NCBI GenBank assembly: GCA_013397795.1
Contig: VZTJ01004014.1
Coordinates: 1 to 64,000 of the forward strand
Origin: Orthonyx spaldingii
Lineage: Eukaryota > Chordata > Aves > Passeriformes > Orthonychidae
DNA: 64,000 nt
Direction: 5' to 3'
This document shows positions 50,005 through 60,600 of the stretch, piece after piece; position 1 is the first letter of the stretch, and every line of letters begins with the position of its first letter. The notes beneath the pieces are model-generated. The model was not told the origin of the DNA. It did no database searches and saw only the letters and a program-made list of their open reading frames with translations. Made by a program: the position numbers and the translations under genes.

Positions 50005-50368
50005 CACCAGGCATGGGATATCTACCACAGCAAAGTGTTTGGTCTGAAGCTGACATGAACATGTTGTTCTTATAGACCAGTATTAAGCACTTTTTAAAAA
50101 CTTACCTTTGTTACACATATGTTACAAGAATTCTACTTGTAAGAAAGTCAGCTGCAACCCGCCAGTTGGCAGCAGAGGACTTCTGTTCACGAAGCACTAA
50201 GAAAATGAGTGAATTCACTATACTAATCAAATGTTATGGATCCAGGGCCTTGATTTCCCCAAACATGCAGAGCAATGATGCTATAAATGGATATACTTTG
50301 ATATAATTGGGTCTGTCTCTGGGTGAAACAAGTTATAGGATTGGACTCCATAGATTTAATTTGCCTGT

Positions 50369-50374
50369 AATAAA
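50369..50374 (+). terminator. Candidate KLHL5 polyadenylation signal (AATAAA), distal
   Basis: Second canonical AATAAA, about 440 bases after the stop. Confidence 0.35.
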
Positions 50375-50918
50375 CGCATTTGGCTATAGGTATCTGAGTG
50401 ACTACAACGCAGGCTGACAAACCAATGCAAACTATTGCAAATGGCAGGTGTAATGCCTGCCTTGGAAATGAAGTGTATTTGGTGAATCTTTTGCACTTTT
50501 TATCATCATTCCTAGTTTAGCGAACTTTTTATTTAACCAAAGCCTTATTTTAAATATTATCTTACGCTAACAGAAACCTGCTATTTAATAATTTCTGACA
50601 GATATTTTTGACATCCAGTGTACTTTTTGGATTTTCAAAGTTGTTATGCAAGATGCAGAACGTCACACTTTTTCCTCTGCTTTGGTTCTTATATTTACTT
50701 TTGTATTTGTATGAGTTATTGGAAGAATTCTAAAGTGTGATTAACAATTAAGCAATTTAAGTTTAATATTTGCACTTTGGAATTTTTGAAGCATTCCATT
50801 CCATCTAGACTAATTAGATTTTTACATGAGGCTTTGCACTACTATGAAAAGTATAATTTTGTAAGATGAAGAAATTGTCTGTCTGTCCTGTAAGGTTATT
50901 TAAAAATGTAAAGGGCCC

Positions 50919-50975
50919 GATCCTGCAAGACGCTCAACTGCCACCATTTAAGCATGTTCAGCGTCTTACAGGAGA
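50919..50975. repeat. Imperfect inverted repeat, probable old palindromic MITE relic
   Basis: Arms GATCCTGCAAGACGCT (50919-50934) and AGCGTCTTACAGGAGA (50960-50975) are complementary at 13 of 16 positions around a 25-base loop. The preceding GGGCCCGATCCTGCAAG resembles ends of ancient palindromic elements I recall from archosaur and turtle genomes; the family is unverified. Confidence 0.5.
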
Positions 50976-51569
50976 GTGACGTGTGCCTCGCAGGACTTTA
51001 TCATTAGTTACCTTATTTAACAATTACCTATTTTTTTTCAGATACTTTATAATTTGCCTTTCTCGAGCCCTCTGCTGTTACACCGAATTGCTTTGAACGG
51101 TCTAAATGTTCTCGGGAGAAGCCTTTTTGTATTTGCTTTTACGTGCCTTGTCCCTTGTGTTTCCCGAACAGCACCGCGCGTGGAAAACGGGAAGATGTGA
51201 ACTCGTTGAATGTTTTGGGTTTGTTTGGGTTTTTTTTTAAAGTTTGAAGTGCCCGATACCCAAAGTCCTTTGTACATTTGTAATTTTAAACGTGTGTTTT
51301 AACGCTCTCGGCGAACTATTTATTGTTTCGAAAGAAATCGGTGACACTTTGTGATGAAGCTTTGCAGTTGCAATACAGCTGATCTCAAGAGGCTTTGCTG
51401 GCGGGTGTGTGCCTTTATTCCGTCGCTTAGAGCCCGTTCTGCCTGCCTGCGATCTGGAAACACTCCGTTTCCTCTCGGTACCGCCCTTACCCCGCTCTGG
51501 GGAGCGCGGCCTCACGCAGCGCTCGTCCCGCCGGGGCCGGGCCGGTCTCCGCCCGCCCTCAGCCGCTCC

Positions 51570-51583
51570 GTCTCCGCGGTAAC
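51570..51583 (+). promoter_or_regulatory. X-box, RFX-factor binding site upstream of WDR19
   Basis: GTCTCC-GC-GGTAAC fits the X-box pattern RYYNYY-N(1-3)-RRNRAC at every position. It ends 65 bases before the ATG. RFX factors drive ciliary genes, and the nematode orthologue dyf-2 is an established X-box gene. Confidence 0.75.
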
Positions 51584-51607
51584 GGCGGCGCCGTGGGCGG
51601 GCGGGCG

Positions 51608-51617
51608 GCGCATGCGC
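51608..51617. promoter_or_regulatory. NRF1 palindromic site
   Basis: GCGCATGCGC is the perfect NRF1 core palindrome, 31 bases before the WDR19 ATG in the CpG island. It also contains an out-of-frame ATG. Confidence 0.6.
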
Positions 51618-51648
51618 GGTGCGGCGCGGGCAGCCCGCGGTGGCCGCG

Positions 51649-51654
51649 ATGAAG
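51649..51654 (+). CDS. WDR19: WDR19 coding exon 1 (Met-Lys only)
   Basis: GCGATGAAG|GTGGGT: two codons, then the donor. The ATG has G at -3 (GCG ATG A). Too short to recognise alone; supported by the exon 2 frame (QVFSLYEKAW) and the CpG island. Confidence 0.85.
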
Positions 51655-54600
51655 GTGGGTCTGGCGGCCGCGGCCCCGGGACAGGCGGCGGGCGGGGGTC
51701 GCGGGTCCCGCCCTGCGGAGCGCGCGGGCGGGCGGGGNNNNNNNNNNNNNNNNNNNNNNNNNNNNNNNNNNNNNNNNNNNNGAGGGAGGCGCGGCGGGAA
51801 GGGCCGCCAGCAAACGGCGGGGGGGCCTGGTGTGCTTGCCTGCACTCCCGTGTTTGTTTTCTTTCTCGTGGAGTGACTCCGGGTGGAAGGCAGATTAAAG
51901 GTCATCTAGTTCCAGCGCCTCTGCGATGGGCAGGAGCATCTTCCACGAGCCCAGGTTGCTCAGGGCTCGATCCAGCCTGGCCTTGTAGGCTTCGACGGAT
52001 GGGGTGTCCACAACTTCTCTGGGAAACCTGTTCCAGTGCCTCGCCACCGTCACAGCAAATACCTTCCTCTTAATAACTAATCTAAACCTGCTCTCTCAGT
52101 ATGAGGCCATTCCCCCTTGTTCTGTGACTGCACGTCCCGTATAAATAGTCCCTTTCCGTCTTTCTTGTAGGTTCCCTTCAGGTACTGAAAGCCCGCAATT
52201 AGGTCACATCAAAGCCTTCACGCCTTCTGGCTGATCAATCCCAGTACTGTCAGCCTTTACTCATAGATGGAGAGGTGCTCCATCCCTCAAATCATCTTGG
52301 TGGCCTTCCTCAGGACTAAGATTTTATTAAATTTTTTTTAAAAATCTAGCGTAATTGTAGTTTGTGAGTGTGGCATGTGGTGGTTGTATTTTTGCCATTC
52401 TTGTGAGTAGTATGCAGATTCAGTGTGAAGAATGCTTCAGTTCACATTGAGCCAAAAGAAGGGATAAGAACCTGTGGCAGACTTGAGCGAGCCTGACAGG
52501 CATTTGGTGGACACCAGGTGTTGGTGTTTATCTTACGACATGTAGGGATATAAGTCACAATAGCAAGCTGTAAAACAAACTTGTGGGCTTTATCCTTACA
52601 CCCAAGTTATAGAAAAATATCTGTGGATAGTATGAAAGGGAAATTATGTTCAGAAATTTTCTCAGTTGAAAGTCAAAATCTCTTTCTGCAGTGTGTTGCT
52701 TTGAGGTCTTAGCTTTTAAAACCCAGCAAGTCAGAGTAACAAAAAGATGACCTATCTCTAAAAGAGTACATGTTGAGCCTTCTGTGTTTTACAGACCAAG
52801 GGTGCTTTCTGGTCCCAGACTTTTCCATTAAATATAGGGAGCTATTAACATTGTGGTCTTTGAACTAGAAGGAGACAGTCTCGTGCAATTTTTTTATTCT
52901 TGTAACTAAGAGGCAAAAATAATAGTTTTGATAGAGTCACAGTTCTCTATGCAGACACCCAGCACCAGAAACTTCAATTTTTTCCACTCAAATTGAAAGA
53001 ACTTTTGTATGGGATTTTGCTACTTTAGTGTATTGGAATCATGCATAAGTTGTGTTTGGATTGTTTGGGGGGTGGGGTTACCTCCACAATACTCAGTTGC
53101 TAACATACTAGGAAGCTGTAATATTCTTATATGCTTATGATTTTAAGATGTATCATTTCCTACTTTTTGGTTTTTTCCCCAGCAAGTATTCAGTCTGTAT
53201 GAAAAAGCTTGGTCTGGTTCCCCTGTGCAGTTTGCTTGGCAGAAAACTTTAGGAAATTTTCTTGCTGTAACAGGGTAAGATTGCAACTATTTATTGCATT
53301 TGTCCATCAAAATTACTGATAAAGAAAGGGAATTATTCTATTTATTAATCTTTTTTAGAGGTGATCGTGCTGTGAAAATTTTTGATCGTCATGGTCAGAA
53401 GAGAAATGAAATCAGCCTGCCAGGGTAGGTACTAAGATAGGTTTAAATGGTTTTCTTTAAAAATGCTTCTCTTCTGGTGGGAGACATAGACAGTGTGAGA
53501 AATTTGTAGGAAGATATACTATCTCTGGTGAACATACCTGGAAGAGAAGACAAATTATGTCATTAAAATGTTAAAAAAAACCTATCATATTCATATTAAG
53601 AAGGATCATAATGAGGTTGTGTACAATACGTCCTTGCATTCTTGCTATTGTAGATTTTCTAACAGTTTGTTATCATGGCTTTACCGAGGAAAGACACTCT
53701 TTTGGTTTAGTGCTTCTGTTTATATTAGTGACATAAATGTACACATTGGCAGTGTTGCTTTAGGTCGAGATGATACTTCTGAAGTGAGTAATTTTCTTCT
53801 AGCTTATCACACTTTGGTTCACATCAGAGAGTGGTATGGGAGTGTTCAAACTGGATTTTTTTTCAGATTAAATTTAAAAAGTCTTGTACTTTGGAAGATA
53901 CATCAAACTTCATAAAAGACAGTCAGACCATAGGAACAGGCTGGACATGAACCAGGGGAAACCTCCCTAGGAAAAAATGGTGTGACATTGGGTCATCATA
54001 TTGGTTTGCTCAATAAATACGCTTTTATTGGACACCATTACTACCTCATGTTATTTCATTTCTGTACTGCTCATCTCTTCTTAGCACTTCAACTGCTCTT
54101 AGTCATCATGGAAAATTTTATTTTATTTCAGACTACCTGATTAGTTTTGATTAACATAAACCCCTTAGTCAAGGCAAAGCTCCCACTAAGTATTTTGGAC
54201 TGAAACCTCTAGTCAAGAGTATAACTTTAGTTTCCAGATTGTCATTTACATAGCCCCGTGTCATTGGTAAATATGAGCTAGAATCACGTAGGTCCCCAAG
54301 AAGTCTCGAAATCCAGTTTTTGCAGTTCATGGTAGTTGCCACCTTGCACCAAACCAAGAGATGCAATTCTCATGGTCTTTATCAGACTCACTTGGATTTC
54401 ACTGACTATCACATCTTGCCGTTTGGGTTAGGTGTTACTCATAATATGGGCTGGCTGTGTCAATCTCTTTTGCTTGGTAATATCTATGGCCCAGCTCTTT
54501 CTGTGCAGTGTTTTGCACAATGTATGATAAATGCACATTCTTTCTGAAAAACTGTCCAAAGTGAGGAAAGCTGCCTGGAATCAGAGGTGTACTATCAGAA

Positions 54601-57600
54601 AAATAATCCCAACTCTGAATAGCCTCTAACAAACCAAAACCTTAGAGAGGACTTTCACTGTCTCTTGAAAATCAACGTGCCAGTATTTCAAGTACTAGAA
54701 CATAGATAGCAGTCTCTTTCATGACCTTGCCCTCAGCCCCTGTCATTTCAATGAGATTTGAGTAAGAGTGAGATTGCTATAAAACTAGTTTATAGATAAA
54801 TCTGCAATCTGTCATGGGTTTGCAGGGGAGGGGAAAGAAAGGATAGGGACTCAGCTGCATAGTTCTGGCTGTTTCTGTACATTTACAAACACGTTTTAAC
54901 ATTCCTAGTGACTTTTTTTCTTTTCTTCAGTAACTGTGTTGCTATGGACTGGGATAAGGATGGAGATACTTTAGCAATAATCACAGACAAATCTAGCACA
55001 ATATTTCTGTGGGATGCAATCACAAACAAAACAAGCCAAGTAGACAGTGGCATGAGGTAAGAAAATTTTTTTTAACGTGTATTTAAAGACTTGGACCACT
55101 GTGGCTTGTTGATGTGGAGACTATATTGCAAGATCATCTTTTTGTTGGATCCTCATATTATCCTCATAATATATATACTAATTAAGCTAATATGCTACAG
55201 TTAGTTGCTAAATTATTTTTTATATGGTTTGCTCGTTTTGAAATGTTTGTTGTGGATAGGGATTTTGGGGTTTACAGGGTGTTTGTTTCCTTTTTGAGTG
55301 TCTGCAGTGCCAAAGTCTCTGGAGAGCTTCTTTTCAATGTTTCAGATTGTGGTAGCAACAAGGATGGGTGAATTTTTTATGTATCTGCACTGGCTACTCT
55401 TTCTTCTGTGACACCAGCTAAAGGGAGCTTAAAAGTAAGGGAAGTGATACCAGTGGTGCTAGGATTTTTTTTCCCCTTAGATTTACAAGGGAGCTGAAAC
55501 ACTATTCACAAAGTAGACTGGTTTAGGATGGAAGGAGATATCGAAGGTTCAAAGCCTTACCTTTCTGAATTTGGCCACAGTCTTTAAACTCTTCTGGGGT
55601 CTGCATAACAATCAAGCATTGGGTTAATGAATAAGCTTGGTTTAACGATTAAAATTTTGGCTTCTTTGACTCTATTGCACTAAACTCTCAAATTCTACAT
55701 AAACATTCTTCCTGTAGGAATGAGAGTGAAAACCACTGTTTGTTAAGATGTATGTTATACACATATTATATTGTGTGAATGAACAGATCATATTGTACCA
55801 TTTTCATATGTGAACAAATACTATGGAGAGAAAAGTAACCTGCCAGTATGCAAGCAAGAAGAGCATAGAAGGTACTTAACAGAATGGAGTCTGCAGTTAA
55901 TTGCAGTTGCTTCATGATCTTTCTCTCTAATACTGGAGATAAATTGCTTACTGGAGGCAGTCTTGCTAGAACGCTGTATATCAATGCAAGTTCCTAATCC
56001 TTTTTTTGTCACAGTGTTACTGCTTAAGCAGAATAAGCACTAAGATATAAACTGTGATAATCAGGCTTTTCTGGTATCCTCCTCTTTTTGAAATTAGAAA
56101 AGCACCCTCATATGCAAACCAAATATATGTCGGAGGACATTTCTCATGTCAATATCTCGGATGTCTTTCAAATTTCTATTGCATGCCTAGAGTGAAATTT
56201 AAAAAGATAGGAGGGATTGCACTAATTAGAAAATTCTGATCTAAATTTTTTTTGCTTAAGAGACTTTTTTTTTTTTAACATGATGTATAGGATCTGTATA
56301 GCCTTAAAGATACATCAAAATAGGCCTTGCTGTGTCTGAAACTTCAAGTTAAAATAGATCTTTCTGACTTCTTTATTACATTGAGTAGAACCAGACCTAC
56401 TCACTTTTGAGTTGGCTAAATGCATAGGGTTATTGAAGTACAAAAACACAATACAAAAAGTGACTGGAAAATTACCAGTGATTCAATCAAAAACTCTTGA
56501 TGTTTGCAGTCACATTTCCGTTTGTACAAGTCATGCTAAATTACCTCATACAGCTTTTTATTACTTTTACTATCTTGTACATACTTAAATAATTCTGATA
56601 TTTGTAGAGAGCATTTGCTCAATTTAAAAGTTCTCCTTGGCCTGCGTGACTCACAGAAATTAAAGACAAATGTAAAATACCTTATGCAAAATGTTTTCAT
56701 ATGTGAGCACATGGAAGGAATCTCTACAATAAAAAGTAAAATTTTTCTTTGTTTTAGGGATGCAATGTCTTTCTTGCTATGGTCTCGAGTTGGAACTTTA
56801 CTTGCTGTTGGAACAACAAAGGGAAACTTACTCATATATAACCGTCAGACTTCTCGCAAGATTTCTGTTCTTGGTATGGATTGGTTTGAAACTACTCTGA
56901 CACATGTAAAAGTGGAATTTTGCTAATATACATAGTTTCCCTTTCAGTTCTCTATATGAACATGCAGGTGAAAAATGTGCTCATACTCAACTTACACCTT
57001 CTGGTTTGGTGTACTCAGCAGAGTATTTTATAGTACACTAAGTTAAATATATATATACAAATACCTAATACTGCCTTACTGCCTCATGGGGGACTTGTGT
57101 TATCTTTCTTGCAAAGGATTTGTGTGGTTGTTCATGTTGTTAAGTTACTCTTTCTTACCTGCTTAGAATACCTCTGGGCATAAAGGCTAAGGATATAATA
57201 CAATTCCCAGAAATATGATGCATAGAAATGGAAGAACAGGGGTTGTGCTGTTTTGTATAAGGTCAAAAGACTTGCATGTGAGAACAGAAGATTTTTTTTT
57301 TAAAGGCTCTTGCTCTGACAGGTTATTTCACATTCTGACAATCTGTGTTTGAGTGGCCAAATGGAGTATATTTCCATCACAGTTTTAGGTTTTTTTGTGG
57401 TTATGTTTGATTTGTGTTGTATAGGTTTCTTTCTTTTTCAGGTAAACACACTAAGAGGATTACTTGTGGCTGTTGGAGTATTGAAAACCTCCTTGCTTTA
57501 GGTGGTGAAGACAAAATGATTACTATAAGCAATCAGGAAGGAGATACTATAAGACAGGTAGTATTTATAATGCACATTTGATTTTAAGGTACATTAATAC

Positions 57601-60600
57601 TCCTGGTTCCCAAGAAAGCTGAGACCTATGGGAGCTTGTGCCTTTTGAATCCCAGTGCTTTCAAGGACAAGGAGCTCTTTTTTTCGGTATATTTTGTGCT
57701 AGTATGCCATTAAGACCCAAGCTGAGGTCATGTTTTCTCCAATGATTTTTTTTGGTTTTGGTACTAAATGCAGTAACAACTTTCTGTCTGTCCTTATGCA
57801 AAATTGTACAGGGCAGGGATAATGCAGTTATTTGTCATCAGTATGTGCTGCATTAACTGTTGATTTCTCGATGTGAACTTCTTTCTTGCAGACCTCAGTC
57901 AGCTCAGATCCCAGTGACATGCAGTTCTCAGTTATGAAGACTGATGAAAGAGTATCAACCAGGGAAAGCACAGTAAGAAGTCACTACAAAATACTGTAGT
58001 TCAAGTGGGAGTAATCTAACAGGATAACTCCATATGACCTGCTGCCTTTTCTTCTGAGGAAATCGAGCTGACTTCTGTAGAAGAAAGATTTGAACTTAAG
58101 ATGTGTGTTCTACTGAGCTTACATTTAGATTTGTGAACCACTGGCTCACACAGGAGAATATCCTGAAAATCTCTTCCACTGTTGATAAAGATTCAGAATT
58201 CAGATCCATGGGATTCCTAAGGATTATTCTAATTCCTAAATCTCATCTTTTAGTGAAGATACAGGGCCTTACTTTAAAGTTATGCCATTCGTACCATGTT
58301 AATTTTTCTTTTCATTCATTGACAGGTAAGTGTAGTGGTTGGCAAGAAGACTCTCTTCCTTTTTAACTTGAATGATCCTGATAACCCAATTGATCTGAAA
58401 TTTCAGCAGCCTTATGGCAGTATTGTATCCTACAAATGGTGAGCAGATCTTTCTTAATTAATAGTTCTAGTATTAAGAAGCTGAGTATTTTCCAAGTAGT
58501 TCTGATAAATGCTGGAAACAAAATCATCTATCCCTTGCTCAGACTGGATTTTTCTTGGATGTATTGCAGACTTTTTAGTAATTCTTTTCCAAACACAAAG
58601 TAGTCTACGTTTTGTAACTGTTCTACTTGATGATTTAATAGCTATAAAACCAGTGTTTTCCAGCAGAAACATTGTTGGTATGCTCAGCTTTAAACAATAA
58701 TATGTTGCTGCCTTGACAGAAGATTAAACTGAGGGGTTTATGGGTTGTTTTCTGTTTGGATGAGTAACTGATGAAAGAGCTAGGGGTGGAGCTGTGTCCT
58801 TCAGCTTGTTTGTTGGTTTGCAAAGTTGTGCAAAGTTCTTGTAGCCTCCTTATTCTGCAATACCACTGATAATGTTCTATGAAGAAAACCTAAGCCAGAA
58901 GTTTCAGATCGGTACCAAAAAAGCAACTGTACTATTTCTGTATCTTTGAATCATTACAGCTTGTTCAGTCAACACAGAATTGACATCCCTTTACAACTGT
59001 AAGAAAACCTGAAGCTATATGCTTCTTAGTTTATGACCATGTATAACAAGGCATGATTTCTGGGCTGTTTCCCTTGCAATAGTTTTTCTTGCAATTAAGC
59101 TAATGATGTAACTATTTGTGCCTTAACCTCGTTATTTCTACTTGACACTATGAAAAATAAACAGAATAGTCACAAATACAGTTTGTTGCTTTGGTCCTTC
59201 CACTGTGTGTGCAGTGCCCTTAAGGACACAATGACTGGCATTATTGTTTTGACATGGCTTTGATGGGATCACATCAGCCAGAACCTTGAAATTAAAGTTG
59301 CCATCTTCTGGTATGCTTATTTCAATGAAGATACCAGAAATCTTTCTCCTGGCATCACTGCCATGTGTGCAGCTTGCTGAAAATGAAGTGGCATTTTAGA
59401 ATGCGGGAGAGAATAAAGATGACTTAACGAGTCATCTGGGCACAGACATGGTTCTGTCCTTTTAGGACCTTTGATAGTTTTCCCTTAACCTATTTTATAT
59501 TACATGATTCAACATGATATATATAAGTTCCCATCACTTGTTTATTTTTTCTGTTGCTAGGAGGCATTGACAGTATCCCAGCAGTCTGAAAGAAAATGCT
59601 TTTTGCATATTGCATTAATAGATGTCTTTCCTAAGTTGTTGCTTTTTTCTAACAGGTATGGTGATGGCTACATTATGATTGGTTTCTCCCAAGGGTATTT
59701 TGTAGTCATTTCTACACACATTCGTGAAATAGGACAAGAAGTCTTTCAAGCTCATAATCATAAGGCTAATCTAAGCAGCATTGCTATATCACAGTCATTA
59801 AACAAAGCTGCATCATGTGGAGACAACTGGTAAGTGGTAGTTTTATACATGAAGAATAGAATTCATCTCCCAGAGCTGTAGCTACTAAGCAGTCACGCTC
59901 TGCTTCCTAGGCCTTCAAAGCTGCCTAAGAAGTGAGTTTAGAAAAGGTAGGATGAATTGCTCTGTGGAACTGCTGCTCTGCCTAGAGTTAGAAGAAGCTA
60001 TTATTGACAAAAATCTCTGCAAATGTAATTAATATAATTAATTGTAGACAAAAAAGAAATAAACTCTAGTATAAATTATTCCTTTTGATTCATTCTTTTT
60101 CTGTTCTGTTACTTGGCTACAAAAAAGTCCAAATTTCTTTACTAAGATTTCTTGATTGAGCATAAACATCTGCTTAACAATAGGAGAAAAATTAATTTAA
60201 ATCTGTACTGAATATGCTGATACCTGATATCCTCTTCTCTGATGTTTGGTCTTACCTGCAGTCTAGGTAAAAGTCAGAAAGTGTGAGCAATTAAGGAAAA
60301 AATATTTAAAGACACTGGAGTTTTTGCAAAATGTTTTGTGCATATGATAAAATAGTTCCTCTAGCTCCTCATCTGCTAATCCCTGATTCTGTGATGTCTG
60401 AATTCTCCAGCAAAAAATTGAAGGCATTTTGCATTTGCGCTCTGCTTTTTGCTTCATTAAGCTGTCTTGATTGGATTGGGTTTCTTCCAGTTTATAGTGA
60501 CTGAGAATGGCTGACTCTTTATTTTTGTTTTAGCATTAAAATCCATGATCTGACAGATATGAGAGAAATGTATGCCATAATAAACTTGGATGATGAAAAC

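Larger units (their letters stand above)
49927..51050 (+). other. KLHL5: KLHL5 3'UTR and downstream region (end not fixed)
   Basis: AT-rich sequence after the KLHL5 stop. AATAAA occurs at 49999-50004 and 50369-50374, so a short 3'UTR (about 100 or 450 bases) is possible. A longer one, reaching a hairpin-forming relic at 50919-50975, cannot be excluded. No coding signal is seen. Confidence 0.5.
51430..51840. promoter_or_regulatory. CpG island promoter of WDR19
   Basis: Strongly GC-rich and dense in CpG, in sharp contrast with the AT-rich flanks. It surrounds the WDR19 ATG and contains GC boxes (GGGCGGGCGGGCGG near 51595), an X-box and an NRF1 palindrome. It is the only CpG island in the window and is interrupted by the gap at 51738-51781. 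Confidence 0.9.
51655..53182 (+). other. WDR19: WDR19 intron 1 (1.5 kb)
   Basis: Starts in the CpG island and holds a 44-base gap and an antisense CR1 fragment. The rest is unique sequence. Confidence 0.9.

Noticed and set aside
51237..52073. Long open frames on both strands across the CpG island (222 and 240 codons)
   Set aside because: GC-rich island sequence lacks stop codons by composition, the frames cross a 44-base gap, and the 240-codon frame runs on into a CR1. Only the two-codon WDR19 exon 1 is supported.
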